From: Arthrobacter sp. fls2-241-R2A-200
GTDB lineage: Bacteria > Actinomycetota > Actinomycetes > Actinomycetales > Micrococcaceae
NCBI RefSeq assembly: GCF_030209745.1
Contig: NZ_JARVRJ010000001.1
Location: forward strand, 62,001 to 126,000
DNA: 64,000 nucleotides
Direction: 5' to 3'
The notes under the pieces were generated by a model. The model was not told the origin of the DNA. It searched no databases and saw nothing but the letters and a program-made list of their open reading frames with translations. Made by a program: the position numbers and the translations under genes. Shown piece by piece: positions 37,306 through 44,570 of the stretch (its first letter is position 1; every line of letters starts with the position of its first letter).

Positions 37306-37338
37306 GATTTTACGACGACGCCACATTGAATTATGCTT
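37306..37338 (+). promoter_or_regulatory. Candidate promoter of the ABC-F gene
   Basis: TTTACG near 37312 and TATGCT near 37335 are separated by 17 bp. Transcription would start near 37345, at the foot of the leader hairpin. The match to the -35 consensus is only partial. Confidence 0.4.
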
Positions 37339-37346
37339 GATGCTTG

Positions 37347-37392
37347 AACCCGTTGGTCCGTACACCCCCCAAGTCCGGACCAACGGGTTTTT
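37347..37392 (+). terminator. Terminator-like hairpin in the ABC-F leader (attenuator candidate)
   Basis: AACCCGTTGGTCCG (37347-37360) pairs perfectly with CGGACCAACGGGTT (37376-37389) across a 15-nt loop, followed by TTTTT. It lies 50 nt upstream of the ABC-F start and on the same strand, with no gene before it that would need a terminator. The upstream gene runs the other way. That is the layout of attenuation-controlled ABC-F genes. Two very short frames, at 37333 (MLDA) and 37395 (MPAHIAA), are possible leader peptides but have weak ribosome sites. Confidence 0.75.
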
Positions 37393-37441
37393 CCATGCCT
37401 GCGCATATCGCGGCCTGAATCTCGCGTTTTGAGGACTGACA

Positions 37442-39103
37442 ATGACTGCAACCTTGGTGGCCAAGGATCTCGCAGGTGGTCATGGCCACCGTACCCTCTT
37501 TTCCAAGCTGTCCCTGACCGTGGCTCCCGGCGACGTTGTGGGGGTCGTTGGCGCGAACGGGGCCGGCAAGTCGACGCTGCTGCGCATCCTCGCGGGCGTG
37601 GACCAGCCCCAAGAAGGGGCTGTCAGCTTGGCGCCGTCGGATGCCTTCGTCGGCTGGTTGCCGCAGGAACATGAGCGCGTAGAGGGCGAGACCATCGGCG
37701 CCTACATCGCCAGGCGTACCGGCTGCGCCCAAGCCACCGCCGAGATGGAGTCCTCGGCAGAAGCGCTCGGCTCGGGTGCCCCAGGATCCGATGATGCCTA
37801 TTCTTTGGCGTTCGATCGCTGGATGGCGTCCGGAGCTGCCGACATTGACGATCGGATTCCCGCCGTCCTTGCCGACCTTGGCCTGGAACTCGGCGCGGAC
37901 GCCCTGATGACCGGACTCTCCGGTGGCCAGGCTGCCCGCGTTGCGTTGGCCGCGCTGCTGCTGAGCCGATTCGACGTCGTGCTTCTTGACGAGCCGACCA
38001 ACGACCTTGATCTGGACGGCCTTGCCCGGCTTGAGGCCTTTGTCCAAGGTTTGCGGGGCGGGGTGGTCCTGGTATCACACGACCGTGAGTTCCTGGCCCG
38101 CTGTGTCACGACTGTAGTGGAACTCGATCTTGCCCAGAACTCCGTTGCTGTGTACGACGGCGGCTATGAGGCTTTCCTCGAGGAGCGGGCCGTGGCTAAA
38201 CGCCATGCCCGTGAGCGCTTCGAAGAGTTCGCCAACACCAAAGCGGATCTGGTGTCCCGGGCGCGCACACAGCGGGAATGGAGCTCCCAAGGTGTACGCA
38301 ACGCCATGAAGAAGAGCCCGGATAACGACAAGATCCGGCGCGCGGCCAGTACCGAGTCCTCCGAGAAGCAGGCTCAGAAGGTTCGCCAGATGGAGTCCCG
38401 CATTGCCCGGCTTACCGAGGTGGAGGAGCCGCGCAAGGAATGGCAACTGCAGTTCAGCATTGGCCAAGCACCGCGTTCCAGTGCCGTCGTGGCCACCTTG
38501 CGTAACGTCGTCGCACGCCAAGGCGACTTCACGCTGGGACCGCTCAACCTCCAGTTGAACGGCGGTGAGCGAATCGGTATAACGGGCCCCAGCGGCGCCG
38601 GCAAATCCACGCTGCTGCGCCTGTTGCTGGGTACGCAAGTACCCGACGACGGCGACGCTTCCATGGGTGCCTCGGTGGCCATTGGCGAGATCGACCAGGC
38701 CCGCGGGCTGCTCGACGGCGAACGGCAGCTCGGTGACGCGGTGGAAGCTGTGCTGGCAGACTGGAACAGTGCAGACGTTCGCACGCTGCTGGCCAAGTTC
38801 GGCCTCAAGGCGGACCACACTTCACGCACGGTGGATTCGTTGTCCCCGGGAGAACGGACGCGTGCCGCGCTTGCGCTGCTGCAGGCCCGGGGCGTGAACC
38901 TTTTGGTGCTCGACGAACCGACCAACCACCTGGATCTTCCGGCAATCGAGCAACTCGAGGAGGCGCTGGAGGGCTACGAAGGCGCGCTTTTGCTGGTGAC
39001 CCATGATCGCCGGCTCCTGGAGAACGTGCGGCTCGACTCACGCTGGCACTTGGAAAACGGCCAGGTCCAGGAACTGCATCACACCTCAAGCCAGGAGAAG
39101 TAA
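37442..39103 (+). CDS. ABC-F family ATPase
   Basis: This 553-residue soluble protein has two ATPase domains and no membrane part, the ABC-F arrangement. Walker A motifs are GANGAGKST (about 37-45) and GPSGAGKST (about 381-389). Signatures are LSGGQAAR and LSPGERTR, each followed by a DEPTNDLD or DEPTNHLD Walker B. A charged linker (about 230-320) between the domains would reach into the ribosome. ABC-F proteins rescue or protect ribosomes, and some give antibiotic resistance. Which branch this belongs to is uncertain. GAGGA precedes the ATG. The ABC exporter follows 3 nt after, so they share a message. Confidence 0.9.
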   Translation: MTATLVAKDLAGGHGHRTLFSKLSLTVAPGDVVGVVGANGAGKSTLLRILAGVDQPQEGAVSLAPSDAFVGWLPQEHERVEGETIGAYIARRTGCAQATAEMESSAEALGSGAPGSDDAYSLAFDRWMASGAADIDDRIPAVLADLGLELGADALMTGLSGGQAARVALAALLLSRFDVVLLDEPTNDLDLDGLARLEAFVQGLRGGVVLVSHDREFLARCVTTVVELDLAQNSVAVYDGGYEAFLEERAVAKRHARERFEEFANTKADLVSRARTQREWSSQGVRNAMKKSPDNDKIRRAASTESSEKQAQKVRQMESRIARLTEVEEPRKEWQLQFSIGQAPRSSAVVATLRNVVARQGDFTLGPLNLQLNGGERIGITGPSGAGKSTLLRLLLGTQVPDDGDASMGASVAIGEIDQARGLLDGERQLGDAVEAVLADWNSADVRTLLAKFGLKADHTSRTVDSLSPGERTRAALALLQARGVNLLVLDEPTNHLDLPAIEQLEEALEGYEGALLLVTHDRRLLENVRLDSRWHLENGQVQELHHTSSQEK

Positions 39104-39106
39104 CCA

Positions 39107-41020
39107 ATGAGCATGGACCGCGTGGCTTGGAGCTCGCTGTACAACATCACCACGGCGAAAAGTGGCTCGCAGCCATTTTCCCGGGCCACCTTGAAGCGGG
39201 TGCTGGGTTTCGCTGCCCCGCACAAGGCAAAGCTGATCGCTTTCGTCCTCGCCTCGATCGTGGCAGCCTTCCTGGCTGTTGCCACACCTGTGCTCGCAGG
39301 CCAGGTGGTCGGTGCGCTGATCGCCAAGTCCGGAGTGGACAAAGTGGTGTGGCTTGCCATCCTGATCGCCATCGTGGCTGTGGGCGAGGCCGGTGTGGGG
39401 CTCCTGACCCGGTGGTTGTCCTCCACGATCGGTGAGGGAGTCATCGTGGACCTCCGTACCCGGGTGTTCGATCACGTGCAGCGGATGCCCATTGCCTTCT
39501 TCACACGAACCCGGACCGGCGCGCTGGTCAGCCGGCTGAACAATGACGTCATCGGCGCGCAGTCCGCTTTCGCCGGAACGCTCTCCGGCGTGGTGAGCAA
39601 CGTGGTGGCCCTGGCTTTGACTTTGGCCGTCATGCTCAATACTTCGTGGCTGGTGACGGTGCTCGCCATGATCCTGCTGCCGATCTTCCTCGTTCCGGCC
39701 CGGCGCATGGGTTCCAAGTTGGCGGATCTGCGGCGCGAGGCTGCAGCGCACAACGCGGCCATGGGTACCCAGATGACGGAGCGCTTCTCAGCCCCGGGCG
39801 CCACCTTGGTGAAGCTTTTCGGCCGGCCGGACGAGGAATCCCGTGAGTTCGCGGCCCGGGCAGGCCGTGTGCGGGACATCGGCATCCGCATGGCAATGCT
39901 CCAGTTCACGTTCGTCACCGCCCTGACCCTGGTCTCAGCGCTTGCTTTGGCTTTGGTGTACGGACTCGGTGGGTGGCTGGCACTCGGCGGGCAGTTGGCG
40001 CCCGGTGACGTGGTGGTTCTGGCCTTGCTCTTGACGCGCCTCTACGCTCCGCTGACCGCGCTGTCGAACGCCCGGGTTGAAATCATGAGCGCTTTGGTCA
40101 GCTTTGAAAGGGTGTTCGAGATTCTGGACCTGCAGCCGCTTATCACCGAAAAGGCGGATGCCGTGGCTGTTCCGGCCGGGCCGGTTGCCGTGGAATTCGA
40201 CGACGTCCGTTTCTCCTACCCCTCCGCGGACAAGGTCTCCCTTGCTTCCCTTGAGGATGTCGCCACCTTGGATACCAGGGGCGGCGAGGAAGTCCTCCAC
40301 GGGATCAGTTTCAGGGTGGAACCGGGACAAACGGTGGCCCTGGTGGGCTCCTCCGGTGCCGGCAAGTCCACCGTGGCCCAGCTGCTCTCGCGGCTGTACG
40401 ACGTCGACTCCGGAGCCGTGCGTTTGGGCGGGCACGGGCCAGGCGACGGCGTTGACGTGCGCGATCTCCGCTTTGATTCGCTGCGGGACACCTTGGGCAT
40501 GGTGACCCAGGACGGGCACCTGTTCCACGAAACCATTGCCTCCAACCTCCGGCTCGCACGGCCCGGGGCCACCGAGGAGGAAATGTGGAGTGTCATCCGG
40601 CGGGCCCGGTTGGAGCCCATGGTCCGGTCATTGCCTGACGGGTTGGAGACCGTGGTGGGGGAGCGGGGTTACCGGCTTTCCGGTGGCGAACGCCAACGTC
40701 TCACTATCGCCCGCCTCCTCATCAAGCAGCCGCGCGTCGTGATTCTTGATGAGGCAACTGCCGCGCTTGACTCCACCAACGAAGCAGCAGTCCAAGCAGC
40801 CTTGGGGGAGGCGCTCGAGGGGCGCACCGCCGTCGTGATTGCTCACCGCCTCTCCACCATCCGTGCCGCGGACGTCATTCTGGTGGTTGAGGACGGAACG
40901 ATTGTGGAGCGCGGTACCCACACTGAACTGCTGGCCGCCGACGGCCGATACACGGAGCTGTACCAAACCCAGTTCGCTGAGGCCACCGCGGCTGTCCAGG
41001 AAGCGCTGCCCGAGCTCTAA
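39107..41020 (+). CDS. ABC exporter, permease-ATPase fusion
   Basis: This 637-residue half transporter has an N-terminal membrane domain of six segments and a C-terminal ATPase. The ATPase has Walker A GSSGAGKST (about 417), signature LSGGERQR and Walker B VVILDEATAALD. This is the type used for lipid, peptide or drug export, working as a homodimer. It begins 3 nt after the ABC-F stop, with GGAGA upstream, so both are coupled. Pairing with an ABC-F protein behind an attenuator is suggestive of a drug-response unit, but that is inference. Confidence 0.92.
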   Translation: MSMDRVAWSSLYNITTAKSGSQPFSRATLKRVLGFAAPHKAKLIAFVLASIVAAFLAVATPVLAGQVVGALIAKSGVDKVVWLAILIAIVAVGEAGVGLLTRWLSSTIGEGVIVDLRTRVFDHVQRMPIAFFTRTRTGALVSRLNNDVIGAQSAFAGTLSGVVSNVVALALTLAVMLNTSWLVTVLAMILLPIFLVPARRMGSKLADLRREAAAHNAAMGTQMTERFSAPGATLVKLFGRPDEESREFAARAGRVRDIGIRMAMLQFTFVTALTLVSALALALVYGLGGWLALGGQLAPGDVVVLALLLTRLYAPLTALSNARVEIMSALVSFERVFEILDLQPLITEKADAVAVPAGPVAVEFDDVRFSYPSADKVSLASLEDVATLDTRGGEEVLHGISFRVEPGQTVALVGSSGAGKSTVAQLLSRLYDVDSGAVRLGGHGPGDGVDVRDLRFDSLRDTLGMVTQDGHLFHETIASNLRLARPGATEEEMWSVIRRARLEPMVRSLPDGLETVVGERGYRLSGGERQRLTIARLLIKQPRVVILDEATAALDSTNEAAVQAALGEALEGRTAVVIAHRLSTIRAADVILVVEDGTIVERGTHTELLAADGRYTELYQTQFAEATAAVQEALPEL

Positions 41021-41055
41021 CCCGTCTGCGAGCTGCCGGGCCCCGTCTGCGAGCT
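41021..41055. repeat. 14-bp direct repeat between two gene ends
   Basis: CCCGTCTGCGAGCT occurs at 41021-41034 and again at 41042-41055. The first copy starts right after the ABC exporter stop; the second ends in the NUDIX stop codon on the other strand. Confidence 0.7.
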
Positions 41056-41467
41056 ACTTGGGCGGGGTCAGCAGCGGGATGATGTGGTCGGTCAGCAAGG
41101 GGGCCAGGTCATCGGGCAGGGGAGCGGCGAGGTCCAACCAACGAATCTCCGCGATCTCCGCGGACGGGTGTGCCTCCCACGTTCCAGGCGCAGTGAAAAC
41201 CGTGGCCTCGATGTTCGTGGCAGCTTCATTGGCGGCGGCCGCGAGCCACACGCCCAACGGTTCAAGATCCGCCGCGGGTACCTCGATGCCGACCTCCTCG
41301 GCGAGTTCCCGCGAGGCAGCCTCGGCGGCGGTTTCGCCCTGTTCGGGCTTGCCGCCGGGGTGCATGAACTTGTCCGTGCCGCGCTTTCGCACGGTCAGCA
41401 GATGGCCTTCCCTGTTGAAGACGCAGACGGCGCTGACGATGATCAGGTCGGTGTCGGTATGGCGCAC
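41054..41467 (-). CDS. NUDIX hydrolase
   Basis: This 137-residue NUDIX-family hydrolase has a complete catalytic box at residues 39-61: Gly39, Glu45, Arg53, Glu54, Glu57, Glu58 and Gly60 are all in place. Family members cleave nucleoside diphosphates linked to other groups, such as oxidised nucleotides or ADP-ribose, so the substrate here is unknown. GTG 41467 follows GGGAGG. It starts 2 nt after the DUF6314 gene, so both are probably one operon. Confidence 0.92.
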   Translation of the reverse strand: MRHTDTDLIIVSAVCVFNREGHLLTVRKRGTDKFMHPGGKPEQGETAAEAASRELAEEVGIEVPAADLEPLGVWLAAAANEAATNIEATVFTAPGTWEAHPSAEIAEIRWLDLAAPLPDDLAPLLTDHIIPLLTPPK

Positions 41468-41469
41468 AT

Positions 41470-41922
41470 TTACCTCCCGGAGTCGATTCTGCTCAGGTGG
41501 GATGTGAGCAACAGATCTTTGGCGGGGCCGCGCACGTCCCAGCTGAAGCTGAACGAGTCAGGCCCGAGGTAGCTGTAGTTGACGCGGTAATCGTCAGGAT
41601 CGCACCAGTGCTCGTCCTGATGGCCTTGCTCGGAGAAGCTCATCACGTGGAATGGCCTGCCGTCAGGGAAGAAGACGTCCATCGAGGCGGCATCCGGCCC
41701 GGGTGTGAGAACGTACTCGCGGAAGGCGGGGCCCGAGTGGGTGGGCCAGTGCATGGTGCCGTCTTCACGGTAGTCAAGGCCGCCGTCGAGGTTCTCGAGA
41801 TAACGCACGACGCCGGTATAGGTGCCCCGGGTCCCGGTGGAGCGGTCCAGGAGATCCCTTTTCACACTCCAGTTTCCGGCCAAGTAGGACCGCAAATCCT
41901 CAGGAGGCTGCTGCTGGTTCAA
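41470..41922 (-). CDS. DUF6314 family protein
   Basis: This 150-residue soluble protein is of unknown function. It matches DUF6314, with the repeating pattern of a lipocalin-like beta barrel: LAGNWSVKRDLLDR, then FREYVLTPGP, WCDPDDYRVNY and SFSFSWDVRGP. Barrel folds of this sort usually bind a small ligand. It lies immediately before a tRNA gene on the same strand (1 nt apart) and just upstream of the NUDIX gene, so the three could share a promoter beyond 41996. Confidence 0.82.
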   Translation of the reverse strand: MNQQQPPEDLRSYLAGNWSVKRDLLDRSTGTRGTYTGVVRYLENLDGGLDYREDGTMHWPTHSGPAFREYVLTPGPDAASMDVFFPDGRPFHVMSFSEQGHQDEHWCDPDDYRVNYSYLGPDSFSFSWDVRGPAKDLLLTSHLSRIDSGR

Positions 41923-41923
41923 G

Positions 41924-41996
41924 TGCCCTCGATTGGAATCGAACCAACGACACCGGCTTTAGGAGAGCCGTGCTCTATCCACTGAGCTACGAGGGC
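41924..41996 (-). tRNA. tRNA-Arg (anticodon CCT)
   Basis: A complete 73-nt cloverleaf is readable on the minus strand: acceptor GCCCTCG with CGAGGGC, D-arm GCTC/GAGC, anticodon stem CGGCT/AGCCG with loop CTCCTAA, T-arm GTTGG/CCAAT with TTCGATT. The anticodon CCT reads AGG. CCA is not encoded. The 3' end abuts DUF6314. Confidence 0.97.
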
Positions 41997-42090
41997 CTGT
42001 GTGTCCACGGCTCAAATCCCGCTGCTGGAGCTCCAGGTCCTGGACACGACTACAAGCATACAAGCTGGCAGGCCGGTGCTTGAACACCGC

Positions 42091-42096
42091 TAGGCT
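42091..42096 (+). promoter_or_regulatory. -10 box of a leaderless promoter (DUF998 gene)
   Basis: TAGGCT is followed by 7 nt and then the ATG at 42104. Confidence 0.5.
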
Positions 42097-42103
42097 GGCT
42101 TCC

Positions 42104-42901
42104 ATGAAAGGTCATGCGGCTGTAACGGCAGGAGCCGGCTCCATCCTTCATTCCGTCCGGCGGATCAGGGCAGACATCGGTGCCTGGGCGCAACTGAGTG
42201 TGCTCCAGTACTTCCTTGCCGAGGCTGCAGTCATCGAGGCTTGGGCAGGACCCGAGCCGTACAGCAGGGCCACGGGACTCATCAGCGATCTCGGGGCCAA
42301 ATATTGTGGCATTTATGACGATCGTGCCGTGTGTTCGCCGTTGCACGAGCTGATGAACGCCTCCTTTGTGGTCCAAGGCCTGGCATTGATTTTCGGCGCC
42401 ATCTTCCTCACAACCGGCTTGCTGTCGGTGGCAGCCCGCCCCGGCGTGGAACCGCAACGGTTCCGGCTGGTCGAAAGCTCCAACAACGCCTCCGATGCGG
42501 CCCGGGCCAGGCTGGTTGCCCCGCCGTGGATCATGGCCGTGGCCATCCGGATTCTCACAGGAGTCGCGGGAGTGGGAACCGTAGTGGTGGGGTTGGTTCC
42601 AGAGGACCTGCATTCACCCTGGCACTTCGCCGGGGCGTTGATGTTTTTTGGCGGGGGAGCCGTAACGCTCCTCTTGTTGGGAATCCTGTGGTTCCGTCAG
42701 ACCCCGGTCAGTTGGTTCCTTTTGGCCTGCGGCCTCGTTTCCCTTGTGGCGCTGGTGACGGGAGGGCTTACGCGGATGGATGTGCCCGAACCCGGCCTGC
42801 TGGAACGGCTGATGGGGTATCCCGTGACGATCGGCTTGGCCGTAGCCGGGTTGGTGATCGCCCGTCGCGTTCACAGGGCACGGAAAGAAGCTGCTCGCTA
42901 G
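42104..42901 (+). CDS. DUF998 membrane protein
   Basis: This 265-residue integral membrane protein of the DUF998 family has about seven or eight segments. Typical features are ATGLISDLGAKYCG, CSPLHELMNASFVVQGLAL and HFAGALMFFGGGAV. DUF998 is widespread but has no proven function. ATG 42104 is chosen because the family start is near here and TAGGCT ends 7 nt upstream. The 3' end overlaps the convergent neighbour by 4 nt. Confidence 0.85.
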   Translation: MKGHAAVTAGAGSILHSVRRIRADIGAWAQLSVLQYFLAEAAVIEAWAGPEPYSRATGLISDLGAKYCGIYDDRAVCSPLHELMNASFVVQGLALIFGAIFLTTGLLSVAARPGVEPQRFRLVESSNNASDAARARLVAPPWIMAVAIRILTGVAGVGTVVVGLVPEDLHSPWHFAGALMFFGGGAVTLLLLGILWFRQTPVSWFLLACGLVSLVALVTGGLTRMDVPEPGLLERLMGYPVTIGLAVAGLVIARRVHRARKEAAR

Positions 42902-43581
42902 CGCTGATCCCGCTGTTCCGCCCGGGCCTGTTCCGCCCGAGCCTGCTTTGACCGCTTTCGGCCGAGGTATACCGCTGCCGCGCCACAAAGGATGCTCAGC
43001 AGGAAAAGTACCCAGGAAGCAACGGTGACGGCCGAGGCCAAGGCGACCAAACCGGCGTCGGGCGTGGCCGCGCCCACCATCGAATCGATGGCGATGTTGG
43101 ACCACAAGTGGGCCACCACGAACAGCAGGGGAGCGGCCCACATGGCCCGTCGCAAGGACCTGCGGGACACATTCGTCCCTATCAGCAGAAGCCAACTGAA
43201 GCCGAAGATCAGCGGAAACAGTGTTCCAGCGGTCTTGTGGAGGTAGCTGAGCTGCCCCCGGGCGGCATCATCCATGGCCGCATGCAGGTGGGTGATGTAA
43301 TCGGTCGAGAAACCACCGGTCAGCGAGTCGGGCATGGCCATCCCGCCCGAGAGCTGAGTCATCTGGTTCAGCGTGAGCAAGTGCAGGTACCAAAAAAGGA
43401 ACAGGCTGGCCACAACGCCGGCGATCACGATCAGCTTTGAGTTGTTCGGCGCCTGCTCCGGCGAGCGCCCGGCAGACGAGCTGGTGCCGGCGGCCGGTTT
43501 GATCACGGGAGGCGGGGTGTGATCCACAACCACTGCCTTGGCTCCGTGCTTCTTGATGCGCTGCGCTTGTGTTTTGGCCAT
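42898..43581 (-). CDS. Membrane protein of unknown function
   Basis: This 227-residue membrane protein has a Lys/Pro-rich cytoplasmic start (QRIKKHGAKAVVVDH), a first helix at about residues 52-72, an outside region with HLHAAMDDAARGQLSYLHKT, and two or three further helices. The tail is an Arg/Ala/Glu-rich run with the repeat ARAEQ. I do not recognise the family. ATG 43581 is preferred over an in-frame ATG at 43590 because GATAAT ends 7 nt upstream. It is divergent from the inositol-phosphatase gene. Confidence 0.72.
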   Translation of the reverse strand: MAKTQAQRIKKHGAKAVVVDHTPPPVIKPAAGTSSSAGRSPEQAPNNSKLIVIAGVVASLFLFWYLHLLTLNQMTQLSGGMAMPDSLTGGFSTDYITHLHAAMDDAARGQLSYLHKTAGTLFPLIFGFSWLLLIGTNVSRRSLRRAMWAAPLLFVVAHLWSNIAIDSMVGAATPDAGLVALASAVTVASWVLFLLSILCGAAAVYLGRKRSKQARAEQARAEQRDQR

Positions 43582-43588
43582 GGTAATC

Positions 43589-43608
43589 ATTATCCCGCCA
43601 CATAAGCT
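43589..43608. promoter_or_regulatory. Overlapping divergent leaderless promoters
   Basis: On the minus strand GATAAT (43589-43594) is followed by 7 nt and then the ATG at 43581. On the plus strand TAAGCT (43603-43608) is followed by 6 nt and then the ATG at 43615. The two -10 boxes are only 8 bp apart, and each expected -35 falls on the other gene's start codon, so polymerase binding should be mutually exclusive. Confidence 0.55.
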
Positions 43609-43614
43609 GTAACC

Positions 43615-44460
43615 ATGACCACCGGCAGGCACACCGCAACTGAACTGGACCCCACGCTCGATGACTACCAACTGGCAAGCGCCTTGGTTCGGGAGGCAGG
43701 CCAACTCGCCCTCCTCATGCGCATGGGCGGACTGGAAGGTGAACGGAAGACCTCGGTGTCCGACGTCGTCACGGCAGCTGACCACGCCGCCGAGGCGTAC
43801 GTCATGGAACAGTTGCGGCGCTGCCGCCCCGAGGACGGCATCCTGGGCGAGGAGGGGGCATCTGTTTCCGGAACCAGCGGCCGTACGTGGGTGATCGATC
43901 CTGTGGATGGCACGTACAACTTCCTGCACGGATCCACCTACTGGTGCTCCGCAATCGCGCTGAAGCACGACGACGGGACAGATGCCGGGCAGCGGACCGT
44001 TGACCCGTCCGTGGTGCTTGGTGCCATTTACCAACCGGAGTTGGATAAGTTGTGGCTAGGCGGCCAGGAACGCGCTGCTACGTTGAATGGCGAGCCCATT
44101 TCGGGCCCAAGCGCAGCATCGGTTGCCGGGATCTGCGCCGCCACCTACATCCATCCCACGTGGCTGGCCGATCCCCGCACGGCCATGCCGTGGCATGCTG
44201 CCGCCGTTTCCGCGGCGTCGCTGCGCATGTTCGGTTCCGGCTCATGCGACTTGGGCCGCGTGGCCGACGGCGAACTCGGTTGCTGGTTCCAGCACAGCTG
44301 CCCGGAATGGGATTGGTTGCCGGGCAAGGCAATCGTCCGTGCCGCAGGTGGGGAGACCGCCGTCGTGCAGGTCAATGGAATGAACTGGTTCGTCGCTGGA
44401 GGCCCGACGGCGGTTCGCGAGTTGAGCGCGGCGCTCACCTCCGTCCCGCAGTTTGCCTAG
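43615..44460 (+). CDS. Inositol monophosphatase-family phosphatase
   Basis: This 281-residue magnesium-dependent phosphatase has all three metal-site motifs: LGEEG (Glu79, Glu80), DPVDGTYNF (Asp95, Asp98) and WDWLPGKAI late in the chain. The family includes inositol-1-phosphatase and the related histidinol-phosphate phosphatase HisN, which sequence alone does not separate. In Actinobacteria inositol phosphates feed mycothiol and phosphoinositide synthesis. The start is supported by TAAGCT ending 6 nt before the ATG. Confidence 0.9.
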   Translation: MTTGRHTATELDPTLDDYQLASALVREAGQLALLMRMGGLEGERKTSVSDVVTAADHAAEAYVMEQLRRCRPEDGILGEEGASVSGTSGRTWVIDPVDGTYNFLHGSTYWCSAIALKHDDGTDAGQRTVDPSVVLGAIYQPELDKLWLGGQERAATLNGEPISGPSAASVAGICAATYIHPTWLADPRTAMPWHAAAVSAASLRMFGSGSCDLGRVADGELGCWFQHSCPEWDWLPGKAIVRAAGGETAVVQVNGMNWFVAGGPTAVRELSAALTSVPQFA

Positions 44461-44554
44461 CGAAGGCTCGCCGCGGGTGGCTGGCTTCTGGATGATCCGG
44501 GCCAGCGGTGAGTGCTTGGGGTGAGCGCCCGTCCTGAGTGTCAGGGGCACCGCC

Positions 44555-44560
44555 TAGACT
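44555..44560 (+). promoter_or_regulatory. -10 box of the pcrA promoter
   Basis: TAGACT ends 10 nt before the pcrA ATG (44571), so the leader is very short or absent. No clear ribosome site is seen. Confidence 0.45.
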
Positions 44561-44570
44561 GGTAGGCACC

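Noticed and set aside
37333..37418. Leader peptides MLDA and MPAHIAA before the ABC-F gene as real genes
   Set aside because: Neither has a convincing ribosome site, so I mention them only as possibilities in the attenuator entry.
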